A stretch of DNA of 64,000 nucleotides from Leptofilum sp965223525 (GCF_965223525.1 NZ_CBDCWX010000005.1:372001-436000); one strand, 5' to 3'. Positions 35,642-45,923 are shown, counted from the stretch's first letter. Translations and numbers: made by a program. Notes: generated from the sequence alone by a model not told the origin.

Positions 35642-37429
35642 TCACCTTACCCCCTTTAACATTGGCACCAGCTTGTATTTACGGCCGTGTTGGGCCAACA
35701 AACCGTCCAGATAGCTGTACCACTCAGCCTGGCGTGGTGGTGGAGGTAAATTTCTTTGGCGCGGCGCAGCCAGGCAACGGCCGTATCATAATCCTTCGCT
35801 CTGCCCGCATCCATAATCGCTTCGGCTAAATTTTTGCATTTTTGAATGCCCCAATCGGGATATTTGTCTTTAGTGGGCGCCAGCATCCGCAACAGGTCGC
35901 CTGTGTGGTAATGATAATTTTTATCAATGGCTCGCAGAACGGCCGTTAGCCGCCCCGCCTGCACCAAAATATCAAACTTTGCCGACGAATATTTGCTGGT
36001 TTCAATTTGATCTAACAATTGGGGCTGGAGTGTATCCCATTGATTACCAGCCAGTTGCTGAACGGCCGTATAATCGGCTAGCTCATGCGTAGACAAGACG
36101 GCTACCTGGGCTGCTTCCAATGCAAGTTCTCTGTCCCCTGCGACCACAGCCACGTCGCGCAGCCATTGCCCTAATTTCCCTTTATCATGCTGCCAATCAT
36201 CCTCTAGGGTTAAACCGTGCTTACCTACAGCCCAAACGGCCGTCTGCTCCCCCATATCCTGTAACCGTTTGGCCAAAGCCAAAGCCTGCCCTGCCCGGCG
36301 GAAATATTGTTTGGCTTCCTGAACCGCTTTTTCAATTTGGCCTGTTTGCACCAACAAGTGAATGAATCGTTCTATCTGCCCTTCTGCCTCGGCCAAATAG
36401 ATGGCTTCCTGGATGCGCCCTTGCCGCTCCAGCACATTGAGCCGAATATTGGCCAACTCATCAGCAAACCAGGGGGATTCATCTTCCCAGGCTCCTTTAT
36501 TGGTGATATTGCCCTGCAAGACCGAGACCAATGGTGCATAATCCCAACCCTGGGTAACGGCCGTTTCCACCATCTTCAATTCACCCAAAACCTTTTTCCA
36601 ATCGTGTGCTTTACGTCGCCAATCTTGTCGCGTTTTATCTGTCAACTCGTGGCTCAAAATCACCTCTGTCAACGCTTTGCTCAGGTCAGCATCCCCTTCA
36701 TATATACCCTCAGTATATTCGTAAAATTCTTCAATCAAATCCAAATTGTTGCAAAAGGCGTCCATAACGGCCGTTATCAACACCCTCGCTTCATCTAATC
36801 CACCCGCTGCTAATAAAGCTAATGTTTGTTCCAAATAGGGTGCCAACAGGTTATGCAGCTCCTCATCAGCTCCCCCTTCTTCATAATAGTAATAATCGTC
36901 ATATCCTTTGGGGCCAATATCACGCATCCCCAGCCGAATGTTGCATTTAACGGCCGTTACATCAATCTGGCTCACAGTTGGCACATGAACCTCATCCTTA
37001 CGTTGGCAACACTTTCGTCCATTGCCGTTCCCGCTCAATGGCTCGCACAAAATCCAAATTTTCCGCAGCCACCTGAATAATGAGCTGCTTCAACTGTTCA
37101 GCAGTTAGATCAGCCAGTAAAGTTGTCAACGGTGTTTGTCGTTCTATCGTGCTTGGTTCGTGGATGTAATGCAGCAATGTGGCCACAATGTGCTTGCAAT
37201 AACCACCCCAATCATAGGGGCAACTACAGTTGGCACTGACAATTTTGCCCGATTGCACTGTAACCTGTACTTGATATGGCCGATAGCCACTCCCTTCCAC
37301 TTCGGCCGTAAGCTGCTCACCCCGCTGGGTAATTTCCAGTACATAACCGTCCTGGTAATAGCTGTATCCCCTTTCAAAAGAGCTGCTATTGGCTTCCCTG
37401 GCAATATTTGCTTCCGTTAACTTCGCCAT
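35642..37429 (-). pseudogene. SWIM zinc-finger protein gene broken by two frameshifts
   Basis: Three consecutive frames together encode one SWIM-domain protein. Frame 1 starts at ATG 37429 (GGAG 8 bases upstream) and has the zinc site CSCPYDWGGYCKH near residue 70. It stops at 36998, just after ERERQW. The next frame overlaps it from about 37050 (DEVHVPTVSQIDVTAVK, then the acidic Tyr-rich stretch) and stays open to 35656. At about 35735, next to a run of CAC codons, the reading must shift again to give EWYSYLDGLLAQHGRKYKLVPML and the stop at 35642. The alternative is two sequencing errors. SWIM proteins bind DNA or protein partners. Confidence 0.75.
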
Positions 37430-37516
37430 CTTTTCAACTCCATAGCATTTCGTGATTCGAGGAGTAGGCATCCTCAGATGCCGATCTCATTCGAGAATAC
37501 TCCCGTCTCGGCCAAG

Positions 37517-39205
37517 CTAATCGCGGGTGAGCTTACGGTAAGTGATGCGATGCGGGCGATCCGCCATGTCGCCCAGGCGCTGGCGGCGATCTTCTTCGTA
37601 TTCGCTGTAGCTGCCGATGAACCAATGTGCTTGGCTCTCACCCTCAAACGCCAAAATGTGCGTGGCTACGCGATCCAAAAACCAGCGATCATGGGAAATA
37701 ATAACGGCCGATCCAGCAAAATTCTCCAGCCCCAGCTCCAACGCCCGCAGCGTGTTTACATCCAAATCATTGGTCGGCTCATCTAGCAGCAGCAGGTTGC
37801 AGCCAGATTTGAGCAGCTTGGCCAAATGCACGCGGTTCCGCTCACCGCCAGACAGCGTACCCATTTTCTTCTGCTGATCGCTGCCCGCAAAGTTGAACCG
37901 GGAGACATAAGCGCGGGAGTTCATACGGCGCGGCCCCAATTGCAGTGTATCTTCCCCCTCAGAAATTTCTTGCCAGACCGTTTTATCTGCGTCCAAATCG
38001 TCGCGACTTTGGTCTACGTAGGCTAGCTGCACCGTTTCGCCCACGCGGAACGAACCGCCATCGGGCTGCTCATCCCCCACAATCATGCGGAAGAGCGTGG
38101 TTTTACCCGCCCCGTTTGGCCCGATGATGCCCACAATGGCCCCCGGCGGAATCTCAAAGGTGAGGTCATCGTACAGTAGGGTGTTGCCATAACTTTTTTG
38201 CAAGCCTTTGGCCTCTACCACAATATCGCCCAGGCGTGGCCCCGGCGGAATGTAGATTTCACGGTCTTCATTGGCGCGCTGTTGCTCAGTAGAAAGTAGC
38301 TCGTTGTAACGGTTGATGCGGGCTTTAGCTTTGGTTTGCTTGCCCTTGGGCGTCATGTTGATCCACTCAAGCTCGCGCTGAAGGGTACGCTGGCGGGCGG
38401 ATTCGGCTTTTTCTTCCTGCGCCAGCCGCTCTTGTTTTTGCTTGAGCCAGGAGGAGTAATTGCCCTTCCAGGGGATGCCGTAGCCGCGATCCAGCTCCAA
38501 AATCCAACCGGCTACATTGTCCAAGAAGTAGCGGTCATGCGTGACGGCGATGACGGTGCCGGGATATTGCTTGAGGTGCTTTTCTAGCCAAGCCACCGAT
38601 TCGGCGTCCAGGTGGTTGGTTGGCTCGTCTAGCAGCAGGATGTCTGGCTGCTTGAGCAGCAGGCGGCACAGAGCCACGCGCCGCCGTTCACCACCAGATA
38701 AGATGGAGATGGAGGTATCGCCGGGCGGAGTGCGGAGGGCGTCCATGGCCAGCTCCAGACGGCTGTCCAGGTTCCAGGCATCCATGTGATCCAGCTTGTC
38801 TTGCAACGCGCCCTGCTTCTCGATAAGCTCGTTCATTTCGTCGTCGCTCATCGGCTCAGCAAATTTCATGTTGATTTCATCAAATTCGCGCAGGGCATCC
38901 ACCACTTCCTGTGCGCCCTCTTCCACGATGTCGCGCACGGTTTTGCTGTCGTCTAGCTGGGGTTCTTGTTCCAGGTAGCCAACGGTGTAACCGGGGGAGA
39001 TGGCAACTTCGCCGACAAAGTCGGTATCCACCCCGGCCATGATGCGTAGCAGGGTGCTCTTGCCTGCGCCGTTCAGACCCAAAACGCCAATTTTTGCGCC
39101 GTAAAAGTAGGAGAGGGAGATGTCGCGCAGGATTTGTTTGTTAGGGGGCACAATTTTGCCTACGCCCATCATTGAGTAGATTACTTTTTTATCGTCGGTT
39201 GTCAT
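37517..39205 (-). CDS. ettA: ABC-F ATPase EttA (energy-dependent translational throttle)
   Basis: A 562-residue soluble protein with two ABC domains that binds the ribosomal E site and gates translation by energy status. Domain 1: GLNGAGKST, LSGGERRRVALC and LLLDEPTNHLD; a linker with arm residues (KQTKAKARINRYNEL); domain 2: GPNGAGKTT, LSGGERNRVHLAK and LLLDEPTNDLD. The N-terminus KVIYSMMGVGKIVPPNK is typical of EttA rather than Uup. No membrane segments. It lies directly upstream, on the same strand, of the broken SWIM gene. Confidence 0.95.
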   Translation of the reverse strand: MTTDDKKVIYSMMGVGKIVPPNKQILRDISLSYFYGAKIGVLGLNGAGKSTLLRIMAGVDTDFVGEVAISPGYTVGYLEQEPQLDDSKTVRDIVEEGAQEVVDALREFDEINMKFAEPMSDDEMNELIEKQGALQDKLDHMDAWNLDSRLELAMDALRTPPGDTSISILSGGERRRVALCRLLLKQPDILLLDEPTNHLDAESVAWLEKHLKQYPGTVIAVTHDRYFLDNVAGWILELDRGYGIPWKGNYSSWLKQKQERLAQEEKAESARQRTLQRELEWINMTPKGKQTKAKARINRYNELLSTEQQRANEDREIYIPPGPRLGDIVVEAKGLQKSYGNTLLYDDLTFEIPPGAIVGIIGPNGAGKTTLFRMIVGDEQPDGGSFRVGETVQLAYVDQSRDDLDADKTVWQEISEGEDTLQLGPRRMNSRAYVSRFNFAGSDQQKKMGTLSGGERNRVHLAKLLKSGCNLLLLDEPTNDLDVNTLRALELGLENFAGSAVIISHDRWFLDRVATHILAFEGESQAHWFIGSYSEYEEDRRQRLGDMADRPHRITYRKLTRD

Positions 39206-39231
39206 CGGTTGGGTCTCGCTTTTGAGATTAT

Positions 39232-39272
39232 TTGCTGGTGATTAGTTGCTGGTTGCTGATAGTTTACTGGTT
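39232..39272. repeat. short member of the TACTGG/GATTAG dispersed tract
   Basis: GCTGGTGATTAGTTGCTGG, GCTGATAGTTTACTGG words, overlapping the stop codon of the 39264 gene (HNQ-stop is CACAACCAGTAA). Confidence 0.5.
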
Positions 39273-39626
39273 GTGGAGCCAAGCGACGGCCGTTTCTTCA
39301 TCTGTAAAGAGGCGAAAGTGGCCACCCGGCTGTACAGACAGGGCGACGTTTACCATCCGCACCACGACAGCACTGTTGGCCAGCACAGCCACCCGGGCTA
39401 GCCGCGCATTGGGGTGCGCCTTGATCCTAATGGCACTCCGCAGCGCATAAATAGAAACGCGCTTAAGCCGACGCAGATCGTAAAGTCGCTTTTGCGGCCC
39501 GCTGTAGGCAGCAATTTTGGCCAGCGCATCTTGCTCCCAATCTTGCACGGTTTCCAGCGAAGTGTCTTCGGCCGTATTGACGCGGATACCATCATCCCGC
39601 CAATACGCCCTAAAGGTGCTTGTCAT
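39264..39626 (-). CDS. SpoIIAA/STAS-like small protein
   Basis: A 120-residue soluble protein. The alternation KRLYDLRRLKRVSIYAL, ARLARVAVLAN and the C-terminal FRLFTDEETAVAWLH match the fold of SpoIIAA-like STAS proteins, which act as small regulatory or lipid-binding modules. No phosphorylatable serine site like that of SpoIIAA is obvious. It lies 27 bases downstream of metG on the same strand and may share its transcript. Confidence 0.6.
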   Translation of the reverse strand: MTSTFRAYWRDDGIRVNTAEDTSLETVQDWEQDALAKIAAYSGPQKRLYDLRRLKRVSIYALRSAIRIKAHPNARLARVAVLANSAVVVRMVNVALSVQPGGHFRLFTDEETAVAWLHNQ

Positions 39627-39653
39627 GATTTTGTAAAAGCCATAGCCAACCCA

Positions 39654-41435
39654 TCAACCACCTAGCCGGGACAGTTCATCTTCCACAACGGCCGCATCCA
39701 GCTTTTTGAAGAGCGGCTTCGGTTTTGGCAATCTGCGGCCAACGGGGATTTCTGTACGAGTCCACTGGCCAACGGCCGTATCGCCATTATAGGTAAGCGC
39801 TGTATGGCTGCGGCTGCTTTCAGCATATTCCTGAACCATCTGCTCACCAAACAGTTGCCCATCTTCACCTAACAGCTCGTGCAGCTTTTGGCTGGTGAAG
39901 GGCAAAATGGGTGCCCATAAAATCTTCAAGCCGCTGATGGCCTGGATGGTGGTGTAGAGCGAGCGCGCCGTTGCTTGCAGCTCGGTCTTGGCCGTTGTCC
40001 ACGGGCTAGTGTCTTCCAAATATTGGTTCACCAGGCTAGAGAGGCGCAAATTTTCTTGCACCACCGCGCGGAACTTGCAGCCATCGTACAGTTTGGCCAC
40101 CGTTTCAAAGCCAGCATCCACAGCCGCCAGCAGGTTCTTGTCCTTGTCGGTTAGTTCGCCAGGATCGGGCAGTTCGCCCTTGAAGTAGCGCTTGGTCATG
40201 TTGAGCACGCGGTTGACAAGGTTGCCCCAGTTGCCCACCAGCTCTGAATTGTTGCGCTCCACGTACCCTTGCCAACTCCAATCACTATCGCGGGTTTCGG
40301 GCATAACGGCCGTTAAATAGTACCGCAACGGGTCTGGATCATGTCGCTCCAGCGCGTCCAGCATCCAGACACCCCAATTACGACTGCCGCTGATCCGTTG
40401 CCCTTCCATATTCATAAATTCATTGGCTGGCACATCATACGGCAGATTAAGCTGTGCATTCGGATCTTCATTGTAAAGCCCTTTGGAACCAAATAGCTGC
40501 GCGGGCCAAAATATTGCGTGGAAGGGAATATTATCCTTGCCAACAAAGTAAGCTGTTCGTGCCCTGGGATTTTGCCACCACTTCTTCCATGCGTCAGGCT
40601 CACCACTGTTTTTAGCCCACTCAATCGAGGCTGAAAGATAGCCAATGACGGCTTCAAACCAGACGTAGAGTACTTTGTGTTCATACCCTTCTACGGGTAC
40701 GGGAATGCCCCAATCCATGTCGCGGGTCACAGCCCGGCCAATAAGCCCCTCATCCACAAAGTTGCGGGCAAAGTTGATAACTTGCGGCCGCCAAAATGCT
40801 TTGTCTTCACTATGTAGCCACGCTTGTAAGCCATCTTCAGCAATGGCAGGCAGGTCAATGAAAAAATGTTCGGTATCACGCAGTTCCAAGGCCGAATCAT
40901 CCGTGCGACTCCGTGGGTTCAGCAGTTCGGCAGCACTTTCAAAAAGGGTATTGCAATTATCACATTGGTCGCCACGAGCAGTGCCGTAGCCGCAGTTGGG
41001 GCAAGTACCTTCCACGTACCGGTCAGGCAAAAATTTATTGGCTGTGGGCGAATACATCTGCTTGGTGACTTTAGGGTACATGTATTCATTTTCCAGCAAA
41101 GACAAGAACATATCTTGCGATACTTTGAAATGGTTTTCAGTATCAGTGTGGGTGAACAGATCGTAAGTTAGCCCTAATTTTTGGAACAGTGTGAGGAAAC
41201 GGCCGTGGTAATAATCAAACACCTCCGCCACCGATTTACCCATCTCTTCTGCTCTTACCGTGACTGGCGTGCCGTGGCTATCGGAGCCAGACACCATGAG
41301 CACATGGTTGCCCCGCAGGCGATGGTAGCGGGCATAAATATCGGCTGGCAAATAGGAGCCAGTCACGTTGCCCTGGTGAATATCGGCATTGGCGTAGGGC
41401 CAGGCTACGCTGACTAAAATATATTCTTTATCCAT
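39654..41435 (-). CDS. metG: methionyl-tRNA synthetase
   Basis: A 593-residue class I enzyme that charges tRNA-Met. The HIGH motif appears as DIHQGN (residues about 18-23), followed by SGSDSHGTP. A four-Cys zinc site CPNC...CDNC lies near 144-163. WFEAVIGYLSAS, VGKDNIPFHAIFWP are present. The KMSKS loop reads RISGS within GQRISGSRNWGVW, an altered form. The anticodon-binding helical domain ends at about 560; there is no C-terminal EMAP/Trbp111 domain. Upstream of the start lies the terminator of the 42196 gene. Confidence 0.96.
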   Translation of the reverse strand: MDKEYILVSVAWPYANADIHQGNVTGSYLPADIYARYHRLRGNHVLMVSGSDSHGTPVTVRAEEMGKSVAEVFDYYHGRFLTLFQKLGLTYDLFTHTDTENHFKVSQDMFLSLLENEYMYPKVTKQMYSPTANKFLPDRYVEGTCPNCGYGTARGDQCDNCNTLFESAAELLNPRSRTDDSALELRDTEHFFIDLPAIAEDGLQAWLHSEDKAFWRPQVINFARNFVDEGLIGRAVTRDMDWGIPVPVEGYEHKVLYVWFEAVIGYLSASIEWAKNSGEPDAWKKWWQNPRARTAYFVGKDNIPFHAIFWPAQLFGSKGLYNEDPNAQLNLPYDVPANEFMNMEGQRISGSRNWGVWMLDALERHDPDPLRYYLTAVMPETRDSDWSWQGYVERNNSELVGNWGNLVNRVLNMTKRYFKGELPDPGELTDKDKNLLAAVDAGFETVAKLYDGCKFRAVVQENLRLSSLVNQYLEDTSPWTTAKTELQATARSLYTTIQAISGLKILWAPILPFTSQKLHELLGEDGQLFGEQMVQEYAESSRSHTALTYNGDTAVGQWTRTEIPVGRRLPKPKPLFKKLDAAVVEDELSRLGG

Positions 41436-41462
41436 TATTTACTCAATTTGTTATTGCAAAAC

Positions 41463-41500
41463 AAAGAGGCTGAACTTTTCAGAAAAGTTCAACTTCTCTT
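41463..41500 (-). terminator. terminator between the 42196 gene and metG
   Basis: On the minus strand, TGAACTTTT pairs perfectly with AAAAGTTCA across a 3-base loop, with GAGAA/CTCT extending the base, followed by TTGTTTT. Confidence 0.7.
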
Positions 41501-42196
41501 TTATTCTTCTTCCTCGTCGTACTCATCGTCGTCTTCGGCTTCATCTTCTTCATCTTCGGCAACTTCAGTGAGTGCTTCTGCTAATAGTTCAAAATCATCT
41601 TCATTAATTGGATAAAATGCTTCCGCTTCAAGGCGCAACCGCTTAAAGCGTGGTTGGCTTTCCAGCTCCACCGAATCAATATCGGCTCCTTTGTCTAGCT
41701 TGCTAGAAACAGCGTCAATATCCAGCGGGAAAAAGTCGGCCGATTCTATGGGCACCGTGAAGAAATATTCTTTGGGATTGGCTGTGGTGGGTTCACTCGT
41801 AATGGTGGCCACCGCAAAGAATGTTTGCGTTTCCAACGCATAAAAGATAAGTCGGTCACTAGATTGGAGCTTGATGCCGCTCTCAGCAGATGGGGCCATC
41901 ACAACACGTTCTGGCCAGCCAGGGAAGTTCATCTCGTCTACCGTTGGTACACTGATGACTTTGATGTAATGGTTGGCAGTGGGTACGGCCGTTCGCTTGA
42001 CAGCGCGGGCATTGCGGCTAGCGACTTTGGCCTCGTACTCTACGGCAATATTTTCCCAAATGCGTGCCTGGAGTTCAATTTTCAGCTCCGCTTCAGAGCC
42101 ATCCTCGGTGTAACGAACACGCATTTTGGGTGGATTGATTGCCAAAACTGTATATTCACCTTTGCGGTTAGCATAAGTGCCATTGACCTCAAACAT
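41501..42196 (-). CDS. hypothetical protein with EVE/PUA-like region and acidic tail
   Basis: A 231-residue soluble protein. The N-terminal third is beta-rich (MFEVNGTYANRKGEYTVLAI, MRVRYTEDGSEAEL). The middle (SDRLIFYALETQTFFAVATITSEP through PRFKRLRLEAEAF) recalls EVE/PUA-type domains that bind modified nucleobases, but I am not sure. The last 30 residues are almost all Glu and Asp, as also seen in the bL9 of this window. Read-through to metG is limited by a terminator. Confidence 0.6.
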   Translation of the reverse strand: MFEVNGTYANRKGEYTVLAINPPKMRVRYTEDGSEAELKIELQARIWENIAVEYEAKVASRNARAVKRTAVPTANHYIKVISVPTVDEMNFPGWPERVVMAPSAESGIKLQSSDRLIFYALETQTFFAVATITSEPTTANPKEYFFTVPIESADFFPLDIDAVSSKLDKGADIDSVELESQPRFKRLRLEAEAFYPINEDDFELLAEALTEVAEDEEDEAEDDDEYDEEEE

Positions 42197-42297
42197 GCTT
42201 CAATCTCCCATCACGATTCAGTGCAGAAATATTTGGGGCGCATGGTATCTTTTTCGCCCGCTCTTGGCAAGTCTTTGGGGGGATGATAGGAAAAGTT

Positions 42298-43650
42298 TCA
42301 GGGTAGGATGACGAATTCGCTGTTGTTCCATTGGGTGGTGAGGCGGCCGTTTTTACCATCACACCTATCGCGCACTACCTCAAGCAGCCCATCCTCGTTC
42401 ACATCCATGAGCGCCAAACTGCCCTGGCAGCTATCTGGCAACGGCAGCAGGCGCATCACACCATCCTGGTTTGATAGCATAAAGCTACGGCCGCTGGCAT
42501 CGTCCCACAACACCACATCGGGCAGGCCATTTTGGGTGAGGTCGCCCATTGCAGCAATTTCTGGGCGCAAGATGGGTTGGCTGCGGCTGGAAAGCGTTTG
42601 GCTGTGGAGCAAGCTAAGCGCACCGCTGTCATCTGGCGTAAGCACAGTCAGATCGGTGAGATAGGAATGTTGGGCCGTACTGCCCCGCAGCAGCAGCAGT
42701 TCATCCAAGCCGTCACCCGTCAGATCGAACCACTCCCAGCGGGCGCTGACTGGTGGCTCCTGATTGAGCCAGCGGGTGTGCATGGCAGGCAAAGCGGCTG
42801 GCCCCTGCAAATTGAGCTGATCGAGCAAATCGGACACGTCCCCTTTGGTATAAGTTTGAGGGGAAAAGGTGGCGGGAGTGAGAATACCCACTTCGGCATC
42901 GCTCAGTGCAAGCGTTTCCAAGCCAATATCTCCGTTTGCCTCTTCTGGTTCAGCAAAGCGAATGCGGCTGGCGTTGGCTACGACGGGCTGATTGCAGCCA
43001 AATTGCAGTGCCAATCCTTGTGCCTCACTCTGAATGCCAATGGTGGCGCTGCTGCCATTGTTACCTTCCAGCATGGTCACATCTTCATACAAAAAGAGGA
43101 TGTCCTGGCTTTCTTCAAAAAGCTGTACGGCAAAGGTTACGCGGTCATCGGGGTCGCCATAGCGGGGAATGTTGTCCCATTCCAGCACAAAGATGCGGTT
43201 AGGCATTTCCCCCACCACATCGTATTGCAGAAAGCCAAAACTGGTTAAATCCAGATCGTCCCAGTAAGGGGCAATCATATCACCCATGCCCGCTACCGGG
43301 GCATCATCCATGCAGCTATTGGCGTAGAATGGGTTGCCGTTGCCAAATTGCAGGTTGCCGTTGCTGCTAGCTTGAAGCTGGGTGTAGGTAGTGCCGTAAA
43401 ATGTAAAGGGAAAGGGCAATTCAAGCGTGGTTACACCATCATCACTGTAGAGGAAGGTGTCGGTGGTGGCATCAATGTAGGCAAAAGCGGTGCCGCTATC
43501 GCAAGTGTAGCCATATAAATCTGGGCCGGGGCAGAGGGCAACGGCCGTACCATAAGCCGCTTGCGTGTCACGACGGAACACAAAAAAGAGCACCACAATG
43601 ACCGCAATGAGCAACAATATCCAGGGTAAAAATCGCCGAAGAGCACGCAT
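42298..43650 (-). CDS. membrane-anchored surface protein (beta-rich, FG-GAP-like C-terminus)
   Basis: A 450-residue protein. Residues 5-27 form a membrane anchor with a basic N-terminus. Residues about 38-230 contain ELPFPFTFYGTTYTQL, SSNGNLQFGN, IAPYWDDLD and FAVQLFEESQDILFLYED, a layout seen in NIDO-like and surface adhesion domains. The C-terminal half has Asp-rich repeats of VCBS/FG-GAP style (DLTGDGLDELLLLRG, DLTQNGLPDVVLWDD, DVNEDGLLEVVRD) that usually bind calcium. Function is probably surface adhesion or sensing. ATG 43650 is chosen over a TTG two codons upstream; neither has a good ribosome site. Confidence 0.7.
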   Translation of the reverse strand: MRALRRFLPWILLLIAVIVVLFFVFRRDTQAAYGTAVALCPGPDLYGYTCDSGTAFAYIDATTDTFLYSDDGVTTLELPFPFTFYGTTYTQLQASSNGNLQFGNGNPFYANSCMDDAPVAGMGDMIAPYWDDLDLTSFGFLQYDVVGEMPNRIFVLEWDNIPRYGDPDDRVTFAVQLFEESQDILFLYEDVTMLEGNNGSSATIGIQSEAQGLALQFGCNQPVVANASRIRFAEPEEANGDIGLETLALSDAEVGILTPATFSPQTYTKGDVSDLLDQLNLQGPAALPAMHTRWLNQEPPVSARWEWFDLTGDGLDELLLLRGSTAQHSYLTDLTVLTPDDSGALSLLHSQTLSSRSQPILRPEIAAMGDLTQNGLPDVVLWDDASGRSFMLSNQDGVMRLLPLPDSCQGSLALMDVNEDGLLEVVRDRCDGKNGRLTTQWNNSEFVILP

Positions 43651-43703
43651 GGGCAAAGTTTAGCGCAGCTAGGGTTGGCTGACAAGCATCGGCTTGGCCA
43701 GGA

Positions 43704-45923
43704 TTAGTCAGGTATTGGCTGGCAAGCGGATAGTGCAGCTACCAGATCCTTCACGGCAATTGGTTTGCTAATATAATCATCCATGCCTAAAGAGATATAT
43801 CGTTCCCGATCCCCTTTAAGTGCATATGCTGTCATGGCAACAATGGCGGGCTGCTGTGCGTGGGGCCATCGCTCATGAATAAGACGGGTAGCTTCTACGC
43901 CATCCAGGTTTGGCATCTGAATGTCCATCAGCACCACGTCATACAGCTGCCGTTCCAGCGCAAGCAATACTTCCTGGCCGTCACCCACAATGTCGGCGCG
44001 GTAGCCTAACCGCTCTAACATGCGCTGCAGCACAATCTGGTTGATTTTGTTATCTTCGGCCACCAAAACTCGTAAGGGATGGCGGGCGCCCATTGCTTTA
44101 TCAAATTCAGCCGATTCGCCATCTGCTTGTTCATACTTGTACTCAGAGCCACCAAATATGTTCAAGAGCGCATCATACAAACTGGCAGGATGAATTGGTT
44201 TTTTGAGATAAGAAGCAGCGTCAAATTGAGGAGGCAAAGACGGCCGTTTTACCAAAGTAGACATCAAAATAAGCGATGTTGGAGCAAAAGCAGGTAGCGG
44301 GATTAGCGTGCCGTCACCCAATGTAGCCGCTCGTAAATCCACAATCAGCGCATCAGCCTCGTGCGTAACCAACCAATCGCTTGCTTCAGCAACGTTGGTA
44401 AACAGATACGCTTCTGCCTCCCAATACAGCAGTTGATCACGCAGGATGTTTAAGGACGTGGTGTTATCATCCACAATGACTACCGACTTACCCCGCAGCA
44501 TTGACTGGTTTGGAGAAAGATGCGGCTGGTCTGGGCTGGATTCTGCCTGCAACTGCACCGTAAAATGAAAATTCGAGCCAACATCTGCTTTACTTTCTAC
44601 CCAAAGCGTACCGCCCATTAGTTCCGCCAGCCGCTTGCTTATGGCCAACCCCAAACCAGTGCCACCAAATAGTCGCGTTGTCGAAACATCCACCTGGGTA
44701 AAGGATTCAAATAAATTGTCGAGGCGAGCTTCAGGGATACCTATGCCTGTATCGCAAATCGTAAAATGCACCAAATGTTGAGCGTCCGAATCATCATAAG
44801 CGGTTACGTACACGACAATCTCGCCATCCAACGTAAATTTGACAGCATTGTTGATAAGGTTCACCAATATTTGGCGCACACGGGAGACATCCCCAATAAA
44901 CATGGCAGGCAAGCCTGGGTCTACTTGATACAGCAGTTCCAAGTTTTTCTCAATGGCATTGGGAGCGATGAGTTCTAAGGCATCCTGTAAGCAAGCCCGC
45001 AGGTAAAATGGCTGCTCTTCCAGCATCAGTTTGCCTGCCTCAATTTTGGAAAAATCGAGAATATCGTTGATGATGCTGAGTAAGCTGCTGCTACCGCTGC
45101 GAATGGTCTTGGCAAATTCTTGCTGCTCATCTGTTAAATCCGTGTCTAACATCAGGCCAGCCATGCCAATGACGGCGTTGAGCGGGGTGCGAATTTCATG
45201 GCTCATGTTGGCTAAAAATTCGCTTTTAGCCAGATTCGCCGCTTCCGCAGCATCTTTGGCAGCGGTTAATTCGGCCGTGCGGGCTTTTACGTCTTCCTCC
45301 AGCTGAATTCGGATTGTTTCAAGTTCACGGTTGCGCTGGGCAAGCACCTGGCTAGATTCCGAAGCAACCTGGTTGGCCCGTTGCAAATATTGGCGCACAT
45401 AGCTGAAAATCAACGTTGTGGCACCCAGCAGCGTGGCCTGCACCAGCCAGAGCATGTTGGCGGAAGGCTCTATTATGGGCAGGTTGGTTTGCCCGTTTAG
45501 CTGTAGCTGCCAGCTTACAAACCCAACAATAAAGCTGGCAAGTGCCAGAGCATATCCTTGTACGTTGCTAAAAAGCAAAAGCGCCAGCAAAACAAGAATG
45601 TAGTAAACATTAAATATTGGGGAGTTGGCATCGCCAAAAACAAAAATGGCGAAAGTGACTAAAACCCAGTGAAGCACAACTAAGGCGTAGCTGGCAACAC
45701 GTATTTTATTGAGCCGAATCAAATAGAGAACAAGCAGGTAGATACAGCCTGATGCTAAAAAGCCTTCGGCTATATATTGTGCCATTGGGAAAATGAGCAG
45801 CAAACCGCCGATAACGGCCGTAATAAGCAACCCACTACGCGAAACAACAGTCAGCAACGTGCTATTGTCTTGTATACCCGCTGGAAACCATTTTCGGAAT
45901 AATGTGGCAAGTTGTTCAATCAT
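43704..45923 (-). CDS. membrane hybrid histidine kinase with two receiver domains
   Basis: A 739-residue protein. Six or so membrane helices fill residues 25-185 (MASE-like integral sensor), then a coiled coil. HisKA has H242 in MSHEIRTPLNAVIG; HATPase has ILVNLINNAVKF, CDTGIGIPE and GTGLGLAI. A first receiver-like domain (VVIVDDNTTSLN, Asp in LIVDLRA) is short and degenerate; the second is complete (RVLVAEDNKINQ, D667 in VLMDIQMPN, TAYALKG, YISKPI). It resembles BarA-type phosphorelay starters without the HPt domain. It overlaps the lgt-like gene by four bases (ATGA), suggesting co-translation. Confidence 0.93.
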   Translation of the reverse strand: MIEQLATLFRKWFPAGIQDNSTLLTVVSRSGLLITAVIGGLLLIFPMAQYIAEGFLASGCIYLLVLYLIRLNKIRVASYALVVLHWVLVTFAIFVFGDANSPIFNVYYILVLLALLLFSNVQGYALALASFIVGFVSWQLQLNGQTNLPIIEPSANMLWLVQATLLGATTLIFSYVRQYLQRANQVASESSQVLAQRNRELETIRIQLEEDVKARTAELTAAKDAAEAANLAKSEFLANMSHEIRTPLNAVIGMAGLMLDTDLTDEQQEFAKTIRSGSSSLLSIINDILDFSKIEAGKLMLEEQPFYLRACLQDALELIAPNAIEKNLELLYQVDPGLPAMFIGDVSRVRQILVNLINNAVKFTLDGEIVVYVTAYDDSDAQHLVHFTICDTGIGIPEARLDNLFESFTQVDVSTTRLFGGTGLGLAISKRLAELMGGTLWVESKADVGSNFHFTVQLQAESSPDQPHLSPNQSMLRGKSVVIVDDNTTSLNILRDQLLYWEAEAYLFTNVAEASDWLVTHEADALIVDLRAATLGDGTLIPLPAFAPTSLILMSTLVKRPSLPPQFDAASYLKKPIHPASLYDALLNIFGGSEYKYEQADGESAEFDKAMGARHPLRVLVAEDNKINQIVLQRMLERLGYRADIVGDGQEVLLALERQLYDVVLMDIQMPNLDGVEATRLIHERWPHAQQPAIVAMTAYALKGDRERYISLGMDDYISKPIAVKDLVAALSACQPIPD

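Noticed and set aside
37429..37520. Possible shared promoter or leader between ettA and the SWIM gene
   Set aside because: No hexamer pair or hairpin stood out; ATTCGAGGAGTA-like words alone are not evidence.
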